Shown here: one piece after another, positions 10,036 to 21,600 of the stretch
Numbering within the stretch: position 1 is the stretch's first letter
Layout of the letters: every line of letters begins with the position of its first letter
Source: Rhodopirellula sp.
GTDB taxonomy: Bacteria; Planctomycetota; Planctomycetia; Pirellulales; Pirellulaceae
Length of the DNA: 64,000 nucleotides
Assembly: GCA_024644085.1 (NCBI GenBank)
Contig: JAHELS010000002.1
Span: 1 to 64,000 of the forward strand
Reading direction: 5' to 3'
Made by a program: the position numbers and the translations under genes
Notes under the pieces: model-generated
Databases searched by the model: none
What the model was told of the DNA's origin: nothing
Seen by the model: only the letters and a program-made list of their open reading frames with translations

Positions 10036-10088
10036 GGAAACCCGACGCGTAAGCGAGGGACGGTCCCTCGCTTACGCGTCGGGTTACC
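10036..10088. repeat. Family A palindromic element (CCCGACGCGTAAGCGAGGGAC-G-GTCCCTCGCTTACGCGTCGGG)
   Basis: 21-bp perfect stem with 1-nt centre. Confidence 0.95.
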
Positions 10089-10135
10089 TTTGCGGCTTCG
10101 CCGCGTGCCACTCGCCAACCAAAACAGAAAACTCC

Positions 10136-11593
10136 ATGACTCCACTGCTAAATAGACGACACTTCATGTCTCGGGCAACGACCGGACTGAGCAGCATTGC
10201 GCTGGCGAGTTTGTTGAACGAACAACGGTTGCTTGCTGATTCCGGACCAATCCGGCCAGACATTGATCCGGCAAGACCGTTCGCCAGTCGTGCCCCACAT
10301 CATCCAGCGGCGGCGAAGAACGTACTGGTGATCTTCTGTGCGGGTGCTTGCAGCCAAATCGACACGTTTGATTACAAACCTGAACTTGTCAAACGCCATG
10401 GTCAACCGATGCCGGGCGCTGAGTCATTAGTGACGTTCCAGGGTCAACAAGGAATGCTGACGAAGAGCCCGTGGGAATTTAAACCGCGTGGCGAGTCCGG
10501 CAAGATGATTTCGGAACTTGTTCCGCAGCTTGGCGAACTCGCCGACGACATGTGCTTCATCCATTCGTTGACGGGAAAGACCAATACGCACGGGCCGGGC
10601 GAAAACTTCATGTCGACCGGGTACACGCTCGACGGTTTCCCCAGCATGGGAGCGTGGACGACTTGGGCTTTGGGAACGGAGAACGAAAACCTGCCTGCCT
10701 ACGTTGCGATCGCCGATCCACGCGGCACTCCGCAATCGAGCGTCAACAATTGGGGCCCCGGTTTCCTGCCGGCAGCCTTTCAGGGAACTCAACTCAGCGC
10801 TCTCAAGCCGCTGGACAACCTCGACATTCCATCCGGTGTCAGCAACCAAACGGACCTGGCGACGCGAAGCTTTTTGGAAAGGATGAACCAGCGGCATCTC
10901 GAAAAGTTCCCGGGCGACAGCGAACTGGCAGCAAGAATTTCCAGTTACCAACTCGCAGCGCGAATGCAGTTAAGCGTTCCGGAAGTCACGGACTTGTCGA
11001 GCGAACCACAGAGCATCCTGCGCGATTACGGAGCCGACGATTCGCAAAACACCTTGAAGGCACAGTTTGCGAAAAACTGCATCCTCGCGCGGCGGCTGAT
11101 TGAAAAAGGCGTTCGCTTCGTGCAACTGTTCAACGGCGCCTATCAAACTGGTGGTGAGGGAGTCAGCAACTGGGACGGACACAAATCGCTTCAGCAACAA
11201 TACAGCAAACACGGTCCAGTTCTGGATCAACCGTGCGCGGCGCTGCTTCGAGATATGAAGCGGCGTGGGTTGTTGAAGGACACGTTGGTCGTTTGGATGA
11301 CCGAATTTGGACGCATGCCAACCTTTCAGAAAGGAGCCAGCGGACGCGATCACAATCCGGACGGATTCACGGCCTGGATGATGGGAGCTGGTGTGAAGGC
11401 ACCGTTTACGTACGGAACAACCGACGAATTCGGCTACAAGGCCGTCGAGAATGTCAGCACGGTCTACGACTTCCACGCCACGATCCTTCATCTCTTAGGA
11501 TTGAATCACAAGCGACTCAGCTACTACCACAATGGTTTCGAGCGACGCTTAACCGACGTCCATGGACACTTCATTGAGGAGGTTGTGGCGTGA
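10136..11593 (+). CDS. DUF1501 domain protein, Tat-like leader ([22 protein letters not shown])
   Basis: In-frame ATG at 10136 gives a normal leader; the ORF track start at 10007 reads through a palindromic element. Confidence 0.9.
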   Translation: MTPLLNRRHFMSRATTGLSSIALASLLNEQRLLADSGPIRPDIDPARPFASRAPHHPAAAKNVLVIFCAGACSQIDTFDYKPELVKRHGQPMPGAESLVTFQGQQGMLTKSPWEFKPRGESGKMISELVPQLGELADDMCFIHSLTGKTNTHGPGENFMSTGYTLDGFPSMGAWTTWALGTENENLPAYVAIADPRGTPQSSVNNWGPGFLPAAFQGTQLSALKPLDNLDIPSGVSNQTDLATRSFLERMNQRHLEKFPGDSELAARISSYQLAARMQLSVPEVTDLSSEPQSILRDYGADDSQNTLKAQFAKNCILARRLIEKGVRFVQLFNGAYQTGGEGVSNWDGHKSLQQQYSKHGPVLDQPCAALLRDMKRRGLLKDTLVVWMTEFGRMPTFQKGASGRDHNPDGFTAWMMGAGVKAPFTYGTTDEFGYKAVENVSTVYDFHATILHLLGLNHKRLSYYHNGFERRLTDVHGHFIEEVVA

Positions 11594-14280
11594 GTGATTT
11601 AAGGTTCTCAAGTAGTGGAATTCCCCAGAACTTCCCAGTAAAGGATTCCGACAAGATGCATCACCCATCCCAGGGATTTTTGGCGAAATCCACTAGAACC
11701 AGTTGCAAAAACCTGTTTTTGGTAGTGGAACTCGTCAAGAGTTTCGGTTTTTGTCGAGTGCCGAAAGTCTTGACGACTTCCGCTACAGGTTTTGCCACTG
11801 GTTCTACGTGTTTTGTCGTGTTCGTGTTCCTATCCGGGGCGGTGTCCGTTTCGGCGGCGGAACCGTTTGAAGCCTTTCTCAAAAAGCACTGCGTCCGCTG
11901 TCATGGTCCTCAGAAGGAGGAAGGCGATATTCGGATCGACCGGTTGTCGCGTGATTTCAAGGCGGGAGTGGATTCGCACCACTGGGCAGAGGCGCTCGAT
12001 AAGCTCAACAGCGGCGAGATGCCTCCGGAAAATGAACCGCAGCCGACTCAGGACGAGATCGCGGCGTTCGTCGCCAAACTCGACGCGCTGTTGAAGGAAG
12101 GGCGAGCGGCGAGGATGGCGGCGCGGCCGGCCGTATCGCACTATCGGCTCAGTCGGAAGGAATATCAGAATACCGTCTACGATCTGCTTGGCGTGCGCTA
12201 CGATCCGGCCAAACCGGGAGAGTTGAACGAGGACACGTTGTGGCACGGGTATGAGCGAATCGGGTCGCAGCTTTCACTTTCGCCGTCGCATGTAGATCGC
12301 TACTACCGCGCGGCGGACATCGTGCTCGATCGGGCGTTTCCCGCCACGTCTGGCGACGCGCGCAAAGTCCGCAAGACGGCGGCGGAGTTGGCTTATCGCG
12401 GCGGGGAAAAGCAGCAGGAGGCGCTTGACCGGTTCGGCATCAAGCGGCCACTGCGTTACCTCCTCTTCCCCGGTCGAGTACAGCAAGCACTTTCCTCCAA
12501 CTGGTTTGGAAAGACGGGCCCCGAGCATAGTGGTCTTTACAAACTCCGTCTGCAGGCCAGCGGAATCCGTCCGCCCGGCGGTCAGCCAGCCCACTTGAGT
12601 ATTGGCATGAAGACCAGTGAGGAGAACGTCGATGGGCTTGTCGAATTTGACATCACAGCACCGGAAGACAGTCCGCAGGTTTATGAGTTCGAGGTGTTTC
12701 TGGAGATGCCGGCGCAGCTGCATTTCGCCGTGGTGGCCACCGATGTGATCGACAGAAGAGGCGGCGCTGCCTTCCGCAATGCGTTCGGACGCGGTTACGT
12801 GTTCACGCACAGCAGCGAGACGCTTCTGCTGAACCCCAATGCTCCGCAGATGTTCGATGACAAAGGCAACGGCATCTTCTCGACGGTGCTCCTCGATTGG
12901 ATCGAGTGGGAAGGGCCACTGGTCACAGAGGCGGAAAAGTCGCGGCGTGATGGCGTGCTGCCGCCCGATGACGCGCCGCTCGAGGTGGTTGCCGAGCACT
13001 TGCAACGCTTCGCCCAGCGCGCTTGGCGACGACCGGTGGAAAAGGAAGAGCTGAAGGACTATCTGGAAACTTACCGCGTCGAGCGCGAGGCGGGTGAGAA
13101 GGCGACCGATGCTTATCGACTCACGCTGCAGAGCGTGCTGACGTCCAGAAACTTCATCTATCTGGTTGAGGGAGAACCCGATGCCCGCGAACGTCTGACT
13201 GACTGGGAACTCGCTTCGCGGCTGTCGTATTTCCTCTGGAGTTCGATGCCCGACGACGAACTTCTTGCGGCGGCACGCAGTGGTGCCCTTTGTACGACGG
13301 ACTTCCAGTCCGTCGAAACCCAGACGGACAAGATGTCCGTCGTACTGGCGCAGCAAGTGGACCGGATGTTGACGGATAGCCGGATCAACCGCTTCATCGA
13401 CGACTTCTCGCGGCAGTGGCTGCAGCTGCATCGCGTGGGCATGTTCCCGCCGGACAAGAAGCTCTACCCCACCTACGACGACTGGCTGGAGACGAGCATG
13501 CGCGAGGAACCGGTCGAGTACTTCCGCGAGATGCTCGCAAAGAACCTGCCCATCGAGGCATTCCTCGATTCCGACTGGACCATGGCCAACGCTCGGCTCT
13601 GCGATTTCTACGGACTGCCGGAGCCCCCGTCCAAACCAGAAGCAGCGACGGGCGGCTTCCAACGCGTCGCGCTCAAGCCCGAGGACCATCGCGGCGGTCT
13701 GCTCACGATGGGCGCGGTGCTCGGATTGACCTCGGACGGAACGCGCCACCGTCCGGTGCATCGCGGCGTCTGGGTCAGCGAAGCGATCTTCAACCGGACA
13801 CCGCCGTCACCTCCGGCGAATGTGGATCCGATCGAACCGATTCCGCCCAAGGGCACCAAGATCACCATCCGTCAGCGAATTGAAGCTCACGCGAAGAACG
13901 CGAGTTGCGCTGCCTGCCATCGCAACATCGATCCATTGGGGCTGGCGTTTGACCAATACGATGCCATCGGCCAGTGGCGTACCCGCGAGCGCGTTCCCGC
14001 GGGTGTCGGCGAAGATCCGACGGTTGATGCATCTGGTGTGATGCCGGACGGCCGACCGTTCACCGATTCGGATCAATTCAAACAACTGCTACTCGAAGAC
14101 CGTGACGAGTTTGCACGAGCCTTCATCGAACACCTTTGCACTTATGCACTTCGTCGCGTGCTGACCGTCGATGACCGGGACGGCGTCCAGGCGATTGTCG
14201 ACGAAGCAAAGAAACACCAATACCGGGTCAGGGACATCGTGCGTGCCGTGGCCCTCTCCGAACTCGTAGGAAAACGCTAA
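11590..14280 (+). CDS. DUF1587/DUF1592/DUF1588/DUF1585-type planctomycete cytochrome; true start uncertain (11590 GTG or 11656 ATG)
   Basis: [79 protein letters not shown]. Confidence 0.9.
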   Translation: MSDLRFSSSGIPQNFPVKDSDKMHHPSQGFLAKSTRTSCKNLFLVVELVKSFGFCRVPKVLTTSATGFATGSTCFVVFVFLSGAVSVSAAEPFEAFLKKHCVRCHGPQKEEGDIRIDRLSRDFKAGVDSHHWAEALDKLNSGEMPPENEPQPTQDEIAAFVAKLDALLKEGRAARMAARPAVSHYRLSRKEYQNTVYDLLGVRYDPAKPGELNEDTLWHGYERIGSQLSLSPSHVDRYYRAADIVLDRAFPATSGDARKVRKTAAELAYRGGEKQQEALDRFGIKRPLRYLLFPGRVQQALSSNWFGKTGPEHSGLYKLRLQASGIRPPGGQPAHLSIGMKTSEENVDGLVEFDITAPEDSPQVYEFEVFLEMPAQLHFAVVATDVIDRRGGAAFRNAFGRGYVFTHSSETLLLNPNAPQMFDDKGNGIFSTVLLDWIEWEGPLVTEAEKSRRDGVLPPDDAPLEVVAEHLQRFAQRAWRRPVEKEELKDYLETYRVEREAGEKATDAYRLTLQSVLTSRNFIYLVEGEPDARERLTDWELASRLSYFLWSSMPDDELLAAARSGALCTTDFQSVETQTDKMSVVLAQQVDRMLTDSRINRFIDDFSRQWLQLHRVGMFPPDKKLYPTYDDWLETSMREEPVEYFREMLAKNLPIEAFLDSDWTMANARLCDFYGLPEPPSKPEAATGGFQRVALKPEDHRGGLLTMGAVLGLTSDGTRHRPVHRGVWVSEAIFNRTPPSPPANVDPIEPIPPKGTKITIRQRIEAHAKNASCAACHRNIDPLGLAFDQYDAIGQWRTRERVPAGVGEDPTVDASGVMPDGRPFTDSDQFKQLLLEDRDEFARAFIEHLCTYALRRVLTVDDRDGVQAIVDEAKKHQYRVRDIVRAVALSELVGKR
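11695..11805. repeat. Extended family B element, core 11722-11786 with outer arms AGAACCAGTTGCAAAAACCTG / CAGGTTTTGCCACTGGTTCT
   Basis: Two nested inverted repeats read directly; located at the 5' coding end of the cytochrome gene. Confidence 0.82.
13292..13344. repeat. Family C palindromic element in frame (peptide [17 protein letters not shown])
   Basis: GTACGACGGACTTCCAGTCCGTC ... GACGGACAAGATGTCCGTCGTAC. Confidence 0.88.
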
Positions 14281-14292
14281 CTCAGAATCTTT

Positions 14293-14366
14293 GGTAACCC
14301 GACGCGTAAGCGAGGGACACATCGGAAACGCCTTCCCTCGATCCCTCGCTTACGCATCGGGTTACC
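14293..14366. repeat. Family A palindromic element in the cytochrome/DUF1552 spacer
   Basis: GGTAACCCGACGCGTAAGCGAGGGA ... TCCCTCGCTTACGCATCGGGTTACC. Confidence 0.93.
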
Positions 14367-14390
14367 CTGAAACAATAAAAGGAAATAACC

Positions 14391-15749
14391 ATGAGCAACT
14401 TTCTTTCCCAATCCTGGCTGATCGACCGACGCCATGCCCTCCGTGCAATGGGCACCTGCATCTCGCTTCCGTTCTTGGAATGCATGGTTCCATTGCGGGC
14501 GGCGGAAAGTACATCCGAGACTCCTCGGCGCAGTGCCTTCATCTATCTGGCCAACGGCGTTCATTCGCTGAACTATCAGATCACCACGCCGGGCAAAGAC
14601 TATGAATTTTCACGATCGCTTAAGCCTCTGGAGAAGTATCGCGAGGTGATCACTCCTGTCAGCGGTCTGCATCATCCGGGAAGCCTCGGCCACCACCACA
14701 ACTGCATCAACATCTTCCTGACCGGCGGACAGATCGGCCCTTCGAGTCGCAATACCATCTCGGTGGACCAGAAGATGGCCGAAGTCACCGCGCGGCATAC
14801 CCGCTACCCTTCGATGGAGATTGCCCTCACACAGGGTTCGCTCGCCTGGACCGCGGACGGCGTTCAGCTTCCCGCGATGCGCCGTTGCAGCCAGATCTTC
14901 GCGTCGCTGTTCGAGGAACCGAAAGGCGGCATCGAAGCTCAGCGGAGGGCCTTGCGCCGCAAAGCCAGCGTGCTCGATGACAACCTCGCGGAAGTGCGGC
15001 GGCTTGAGCAGAAGATGGGAGCTGCCGACAAAGGACGCCTCGATCAATACCTCACCTCGGTTCGTGAGGCCGAGATCCGCACGCGGCGCGCCGATGCGTG
15101 GCTCGATACTCCGCTGCCTGAGATCTCCGATGCCGATCGTAAACGCACCAACCGCGACATTCCAAAGACTCAGGCGGGCGACTATTTCCGCACCGTCTAT
15201 GACCTCATGGTGCTCGCCTTTCAGACGGACGTCACGCGAGTGGCCACCTTCAGCCTCGGCGGCGAGGGAGACGCCTTTGCCATTCCGGAAATCGGCATCA
15301 CCGAGTCCCGTCATCAGCTCAGTCATCACGGTGGTGATGAAGGCTACATGGAGAAGCTCACGAATTACGACACGTTCGCGATCGAGCAATTCGGCTACTT
15401 CCTTTCGCGGCTCGAAGAGACCAAGGATCTTAACGGCAAGCCGCTGCTGGGCTCGACGATGGCGCTGTTTGGCAGCGGCATGTCGTACGGCCACAGTCAC
15501 GGCAACGCCAACCTCCCGCTGGTGCTCGCCGGTGGCCGCGACCTCGGCCTGAAGCACGGCAGCCATCTCGACTTCAATCAGGGGCACTTCGACGGTTACA
15601 CACTCGACAAGCCTGGCGACCACTACCGCCTTTGTAGTCGACCTGCGAACTCGGACGCCCACATGAGCAACCTGCTGCTCCTGATGGCGCAGCGAATGCG
15701 TGTAGAGGCCGACGCGTTTGGTGACAGCAACAAGGTAATCGAAGTATGA
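14391..15749 (+). CDS. DUF1552 domain protein, twin-arginine-like leader
   Basis: [21 protein letters not shown] leader; [17 protein letters not shown]-like and [13 protein letters not shown] regions shared with the other DUF1552 ORFs. Confidence 0.9.
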   Translation: MSNFLSQSWLIDRRHALRAMGTCISLPFLECMVPLRAAESTSETPRRSAFIYLANGVHSLNYQITTPGKDYEFSRSLKPLEKYREVITPVSGLHHPGSLGHHHNCINIFLTGGQIGPSSRNTISVDQKMAEVTARHTRYPSMEIALTQGSLAWTADGVQLPAMRRCSQIFASLFEEPKGGIEAQRRALRRKASVLDDNLAEVRRLEQKMGAADKGRLDQYLTSVREAEIRTRRADAWLDTPLPEISDADRKRTNRDIPKTQAGDYFRTVYDLMVLAFQTDVTRVATFSLGGEGDAFAIPEIGITESRHQLSHHGGDEGYMEKLTNYDTFAIEQFGYFLSRLEETKDLNGKPLLGSTMALFGSGMSYGHSHGNANLPLVLAGGRDLGLKHGSHLDFNQGHFDGYTLDKPGDHYRLCSRPANSDAHMSNLLLLMAQRMRVEADAFGDSNKVIEV

Positions 15750-17206
15750 GAGTGCTGACAAAGGTAACCCGAAGCGTGAGGGCTTGTCGGTTGAATGGCG
15801 CCACAGGTAGCGGAAGTCGTCAAGACTTTCGGCCGAAACTCTTGACGAGTTCCGCTACAGCCCGAAACGTAAGCGAGGGATTCAAGACTGGTGGCTTCGT
15901 CGAGTCTCATCCCTCGCTGACGCTTCGGGTTTCCAGGTCTCTGCGGTGTCTCGCTGCGCTGTGCGTCGGCGTTTCCTTGTTCTTCTTCGGCGCTTCCGTC
16001 AACGCCGACGACGAGCCGTTCCGCCCCAAGCCAGGAAATTTTCCGCCTCTCGAAAAGGCACACTCGTACCGGGGCGAACTTGTCTTCGTGGATCATGCCA
16101 ACCGTCGCGGCAGCATCCGGGTGCAGGGGGCGGGCAAGTATTTCCGAAATGCTCCGCACCCCTTTGCCATGCTCCCGTACGGGATCGTTCGTTATCACGG
16201 GGCGCCAGCGGACCTCCGAGACATCCCCCTTGGCACAGTGCTGCACGTCCGGGCCTTTCTCGCTCCAGACCCAAAGCTTTCCTCCGTTCCTGTGCTGCCA
16301 GTCAACAACAAAGAGAAGAACTCTGGCTACAGTGGCGCTGGCATTTACCCCGCCGAAAACCACGTGCTTCTCCTTGAAGACGAACCCAGCCACTGTCAGC
16401 GCACGGGCAAAGTCTGGAAGCTGAAGGAAGTGGACCTCAAGAATAACCAGGGGATGATCGTCGCCAGCCGAGAACCAGAGGAAGGTGGAGACACAGAAGC
16501 TGAGGAGGAAACGCTGACCTTCGACGCCGCCATCCGCATCTGGCGTGGCCGCGAGCGCCTCGGAGTCGAGGATCTGATCGCCGAAGGCATCTGGCCTGCC
16601 AGCGGAAAGAAATCCCTCGACGGCCAGGCGGTTCTACTCGGGATTACCTGGAAGCCCACGCCAGACGGTGTATTCACTCGCTTTCATATCTCGGACATCT
16701 GGTTGGACGACGCTGCCATTCAGCGTGCCGCCCAAAACCAGATTGAAACGCACAAAGCTTTCATCCGCAGCCGCTGGATGCCCGCCTGGATCGACGCCGT
16801 CGAGTACGGCAAGTTCGGCCACGCCACCGTAACCGCAACTTTGTTCGGCGGCATGGACGAATCGCTCTATGCCGATTTCAAGAAGGATGTCTCCGCCATG
16901 ATGAATGGCGTCGAAAACACCCTGAAGCACGCGGGCGGCAACTATGGTCCCGAACACATGGCCTCGCGCGGGGGGATTCTCGAGGTGACAAAGACAGACG
17001 GAAAGGTGCCCCTGGGTAGCAGTGGTATCCAGATCCGATTTGAGACCGACCTCATTACCGAAGGCATCCGCCCCGGCCGGGTCGTCCGCGTCCGCCCGGG
17101 CAACGGCAACTGGCCCCATGTCAGACTTCCCCGCGAAGAATTCATCGGCGACGGCAACAACCCCGAAGCCCGTTTCCCGACCCCGGCCATCTTCCCCAAA
17201 TACTGA
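15746..17206 (+). CDS. Secreted protein of unknown function, paralogue of the next gene; start uncertain because the 5' end is made of palindromic repeats
   Basis: Signal-peptide-like [27 protein letters not shown]; long alignment by eye with 17231-18589. Confidence 0.8.
   Translation: MRVLTKVTRSVRACRLNGATGSGSRQDFRPKLLTSSATARNVSEGFKTGGFVESHPSLTLRVSRSLRCLAALCVGVSLFFFGASVNADDEPFRPKPGNFPPLEKAHSYRGELVFVDHANRRGSIRVQGAGKYFRNAPHPFAMLPYGIVRYHGAPADLRDIPLGTVLHVRAFLAPDPKLSSVPVLPVNNKEKNSGYSGAGIYPAENHVLLLEDEPSHCQRTGKVWKLKEVDLKNNQGMIVASREPEEGGDTEAEEETLTFDAAIRIWRGRERLGVEDLIAEGIWPASGKKSLDGQAVLLGITWKPTPDGVFTRFHISDIWLDDAAIQRAAQNQIETHKAFIRSRWMPAWIDAVEYGKFGHATVTATLFGGMDESLYADFKKDVSAMMNGVENTLKHAGGNYGPEHMASRGGILEVTKTDGKVPLGSSGIQIRFETDLITEGIRPGRVVRVRPGNGNWPHVRLPREEFIGDGNNPEARFPTPAIFPKY
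15773..15933. repeat. Composite: family A arms flanking a complete family B element (15807-15858) followed by a second complete family A element (15861-15933)
   Basis: GGTAACCCGAAGCGTGAGGG, then GTAGCGGAAGTCGTCAAGACTTTCGGCCGAAACTCTTGACGAGTTCCGCTAC, then CCCGAAACGTAAGCGAGGGA ... TCCCTCGCTGACGCTTCGGG. Confidence 0.9.
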
Positions 17207-17230
17207 TCCACCGATCGTTGCAAATCAAAT

Positions 17231-18589
17231 ATGCGGATTAACCACAGCCAAATGTACGACGGACATCCTGTCCGTCAGCCCGGACTTCTCGACGGACAGG
17301 ATGTCCGTCGTACGTCGCGCAGGCAGCTCTGCAGGTTGAGTCTCGGCGCTGCAATGTTCCTGCTTACAAACACCGCCACCGCCAACAATGAACCCTTCCG
17401 ACCCGAGGCCGGGGAATTTCCGCCTCTCGAAAAGGCGCATTCCTACCGGGGCGAACTGCTGTTCGTGGACCATGCCAACCGCCGCGGCAGCATTCGTATA
17501 CAGACCGAGGGCAAATTTCGGTTCATCAGCCCATCGCCCTTCGCAATGCTTCCCTACGGTATCGTTCGGTATCACGGCGCACCGGCTGATCTCCGCGATA
17601 TCCCCCTCGGCACGATGCTGCATGTCCGGGCCTTTCTTCCGCCGGACCCAAAGATTTCGGCCGTACCTGTACTGCCCACCAACAACCGAACGAAGAAAGC
17701 AGGTAACGCCGGCACCGGTTCGGCACCTGCCGAGAATCACGTCCTCCTGCTCGAAGACGAGCCCAGTTATTGTCAGCGCGAGGGCAAAGTCTGGAAACTG
17801 AAAGAAGTCGAGGTCAGTAATAATCAGGGAATGATCATTGCGAGTCGCGGACCGCGAGAAGGCGGAGGTGGCGACGCGAGCGAGGAAAAAATGACCTTCG
17901 ATGCCGCCACGCGCATCTGGCGCGGCCGCGAATTCCTCGAGATTCAGGACCTGATCGCCGAAGGTACCTGGCCCGACAACGGAACGAGATCGCTCGACGG
18001 CCAGAGCGTTCTGCTCGGGATCACCTGGAAGCCTACACCAGGAGGCGTCTTCACACGATTCCACATTTCGGACATCTGGCTGGACGACGCTGCCATACAG
18101 CGCGCCGCCCGCAACCAGACCGAAACGCACAAGTCATTCATCCGTAGTCGTTGGATGCCCGGCTGGGTCGATGCGGTCGAGTATGGAAAGTTCGGTAGTG
18201 CAAAGGTGAAGGCGACTCTGTTCGGCGGAATGGACGAGTCACTCTACGCTGATCTCAAGAAAGGGAGCCGGGCGCTGTTGGCACAGTCTGAGAACACTTT
18301 GAAACACTGGGCCGGTGGGACAGCCGGCACTGCCCAATTGGCCTCAAAGGGTCCCATCCTGGATGTGACGAAGACAGAAGGTGAGATTCCTCTGGGAAGC
18401 AGCGGAATCCAAATCCACTTTCAAACGGACCTCATCACTGAAGGTATTCGCCCGGGAAGAGTCATTCGTGTCCGGCCTGCGGTCTGGCCCGATCTCCATG
18501 TCCCGCGCGAGGAGTATCTGAAAGATTCGAGCGACACCCACGAAGACCGCTTCCCGACCCCAGACATCTTCCCGATTTACGGACGCTGA
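17231..18589 (+). CDS. Secreted protein of unknown function, tandem paralogue of 15746-17206
   Basis: [36 protein letters not shown] versus [36 protein letters not shown]. Confidence 0.82.
   Translation: MRINHSQMYDGHPVRQPGLLDGQDVRRTSRRQLCRLSLGAAMFLLTNTATANNEPFRPEAGEFPPLEKAHSYRGELLFVDHANRRGSIRIQTEGKFRFISPSPFAMLPYGIVRYHGAPADLRDIPLGTMLHVRAFLPPDPKISAVPVLPTNNRTKKAGNAGTGSAPAENHVLLLEDEPSYCQREGKVWKLKEVEVSNNQGMIIASRGPREGGGGDASEEKMTFDAATRIWRGREFLEIQDLIAEGTWPDNGTRSLDGQSVLLGITWKPTPGGVFTRFHISDIWLDDAAIQRAARNQTETHKSFIRSRWMPGWVDAVEYGKFGSAKVKATLFGGMDESLYADLKKGSRALLAQSENTLKHWAGGTAGTAQLASKGPILDVTKTEGEIPLGSSGIQIHFQTDLITEGIRPGRVIRVRPAVWPDLHVPREEYLKDSSDTHEDRFPTPDIFPIYGR
17254..17313. repeat. Family C palindromic element at the N-terminal coding end
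   Basis: GTACGACGGACATCCTGTCCGTC ... GACGGACAGGATGTCCGTCGTAC. Confidence 0.92.
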
Positions 18590-18600
18590 TAGATCGAACG

Positions 18601-21600
18601 ATGACACAACTCAAAAATCCTAACTGGATCGCTGCGCTGTACCTCGTTGTTTTCCTGCACGCAGCCACAGCAATCGCTGCCGATAACACATCACCGGTCG
18701 CACGGTGGGAGTTTGGTACTGAGGAAGCCACTCCGCTCAGAGCCATAGGTAACGTGCAGCGTGATCAAGCTGGGCCGCGGCCTCCGGAGTTTCCCGACAT
18801 GGCTGCGAACAACACAGCTGTGCGAGTTGACGCGGGTGCCTACCTGTCTGTTCCCGATACAGGATCGCATAGCGACTTCGATTTCACGAACGGCGATGCC
18901 ATCACGATCGAAGCATGGGTAAATCCGTCTGTTCTTCGCGAAGGTCAGGTCAGCTATGTCGTCGGTAAAGGCCGTACCGGCTCGCCGAAGTTCGCCCGCG
19001 ATAATCAAAACTGGTCGTTGCGGGTGGTCGGTGCCAAGAATGAAGCGAAACTCAGTTTCCTGTTTGCAACGAAGCTGACCAGCAGCGAAGCGCACTGGCA
19101 TCGCTGGGATTCGCGGCTCGGCTTTCCCGTTGGGACCGGGTGGCATCACATTGCCATCGCGTATCGCTTCGGCGATCCCAAATCGATCCGTGGGTGGGTC
19201 AATGGCGAACCGACGCAAGGGAACTGGAGTTACGGCGGCGAGACAAAAGAGCCACCGGTCATTGATAACGATGAGATTCGCATCGGCAACGGTTTCGCAG
19301 GGATGCTCGACGCGATTGCGATTCACCGTGCCGTGCTCGACGACAAAGTTGTGGCGTCGCGTTTCCATCGTGTGGGCAAGCCGCGCGTTGTCAAGCCTCA
19401 GCCGGAAGTCATGCCCGAACTGGCCGATGTTCCTGAGGGTCGCGTGCTGGTGCAGTTATCCCCTGGTCTGCCCGCACACAATCGCTGGCCCAACGAAGGC
19501 GAACAATGGCCGAGTGAATCGGCCCGCTGGATTGGCGATACATTTCTCCTTCCGCGAGTTCCGCTTGGGTACGACGCTTGGGGAATCCGCTCCGCATGGA
19601 AAGCTCCCGTGCTGCTACGAATGGCCGGCGATGTGCAGCTGCCAGCCGGCACACATCGCTTCATGATGCGCGGCCGCGCGGTGGGCCGCTTGTGGATCAA
19701 CGGCAAGGTCGTTGCGCGAACCAAAGCGATCACCGGGCGTCCGCCCGATGGTGAGGAACGGATCACGCCTCTCGCTCAGCCACCGCTGCCCGGCGTGCGA
19801 GTCCACGGTTATCACCAGCAAGAAGTGTTTGGGGAGGCAACGATTGAACCGGGCGTCACCGGCAAATCACGCGTGGTGCTGGAACTCGTTGTCGGCGGCA
19901 AAGGGCACCGCACGGAAACAGGCGAGGTCTGTGTGGCGATGCTGTCGGCGGACGGCAAGATGTACGAACTGGTTGGTGCGGGTTCGACTCGACTCCCTTT
20001 GACAGACGCGGCCGTCGAGCCGGTATTGTCCGCCATCGAGGAGTCGCTGGCACAGTTGGACGACCAGCGACGCCGTCGCGCCGCTGCTTCACAAGATGAC
20101 TTCTGGCAAGGACGTCATGAGCTCGCACGTACGTGGGTGAAAGAAAAGCCGAATGTAGGACGGGCACTCCTGCCCGTCGCAGACTCAAACAAGACGGGCA
20201 AGAGTGCCCATCCTACAGATATGCATCCAATCGACGCTTTCATCACATCGAAGATTGAGCGTGCGATCGCTGCGTCATCAGGCGCCGACGCCAGCCAGGC
20301 TGAACACTTCCACGACAAGATTCTGCCAATCCTGCGCGAGAATTGTTTTCGTTGTCACGGAGAAAAGGACAAGGGTGGCTTGAAGTTGGACTCGCGCGCA
20401 GCGGCGCTCAAGGCGGGTGATTCAGAAATCCCCGCGGTCGTTCCTGGCGACCTGAAAGCGAGTGAACTGATTGTACGAATTCGAGACGGTGATATGCCGC
20501 CTACCGATGATGGGCTGCTCAAACAGCAGATCGAATTGTTGGAACAATGGGTCAAGTATGGCGCGCCGTGGCCCGCGCCGCCGCTGGCCGAATCTGATGT
20601 GGCGTTGTCGCCGGTCGTTGGCGATGCATCGTTTCTGCGGCGTGTTTATCTCGACACGGTTGGCGTTCCGCCGACCGCCGATGAAGCGCAGGCATTTCTG
20701 GCCGACGTGAATCCACACAAACGCACCCGACTGATCGACGGGCTCCTGAACGATGATCGTTTCGCCGACGGGTGGATGAGCTTCTGGCTCGATCTGCTCG
20801 CCGAGAACCCGACACTGCTCAACCAGTCGATGGGCAGTACGGGACCGTTTCGCTGGTTCCTGCACGATTCATTGCGTGACAGCAAACCGCTGGACCGGAT
20901 GGTCACGGAACTCATCTTGATGCGCGGCGGTGCGGCGGAAGGCGGCAGCGCGGGGTTTGCGATGGCGAGCGAAAACGACTCGCCCATGGCAGCCAAAGGG
21001 CACATCGTCGCGTCGGCGTTCCTCGGCATCGAACTCGAGTGCGCCCGTTGTCACGATTCGCCCTACCACCTCACGACACAGAAAGATCTTTACTCGCTGG
21101 CCGCCATGCTCAGTCGCAAGTCCGTCACCGTCCCCAAAACCAGTCGGGTGCCGGCCGCGTTCTTCGAGAACCAGAAGGTACGCAAGTCGCTGATTCAGGT
21201 AACGCTTCAGGCCAATCAGTCTGTGCCGGCCCAGTGGCCGTTCGCTTCCGTCACGGGCGTGACGGACGACGAGAACATTGACCGGCTGATGCAAAACCCG
21301 ACCGATACTCGTGAGCGACTTGCTGCGCTGATCACCGCGCCGCAAAACGTGCGATTTTCACGCGTCATCGTGAACCGTATCTGGAAAAAGTTGATCGGCG
21401 CCGGGATGGTGGAACCAGTTCACGACTGGGAAGGCAATACGGCCAGTCATCCGGAATTGCTGAACTGGCTGGCTCAAGAACTGATCACCAATAATTACGA
21501 CTTCCGTCATGTGGTGCGACTGATTCTGACGTCGACGGCTTACCAGCGCGCGGCCGTCGGGAGGAATCTTGCCGCTTCGGCCGAGACGCGGTTCTTCAAC

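Noticed and set aside
10036-10088. Rho-independent terminator
   Set aside because: Long stem but no T-tract, and the same sequence is found inside open reading frames elsewhere in the window.
12274-13761. 495-aa minus-strand ORF opposite the DUF1592-type cytochrome
   Set aside because: Antisense shadow of a clearly coding plus-strand gene; composition and lack of motifs argue against a gene.
14610-15761. 383-aa minus-strand ORF opposite DUF1552
   Set aside because: Antisense shadow ORF with His/Val/Glu-rich low-information translation.
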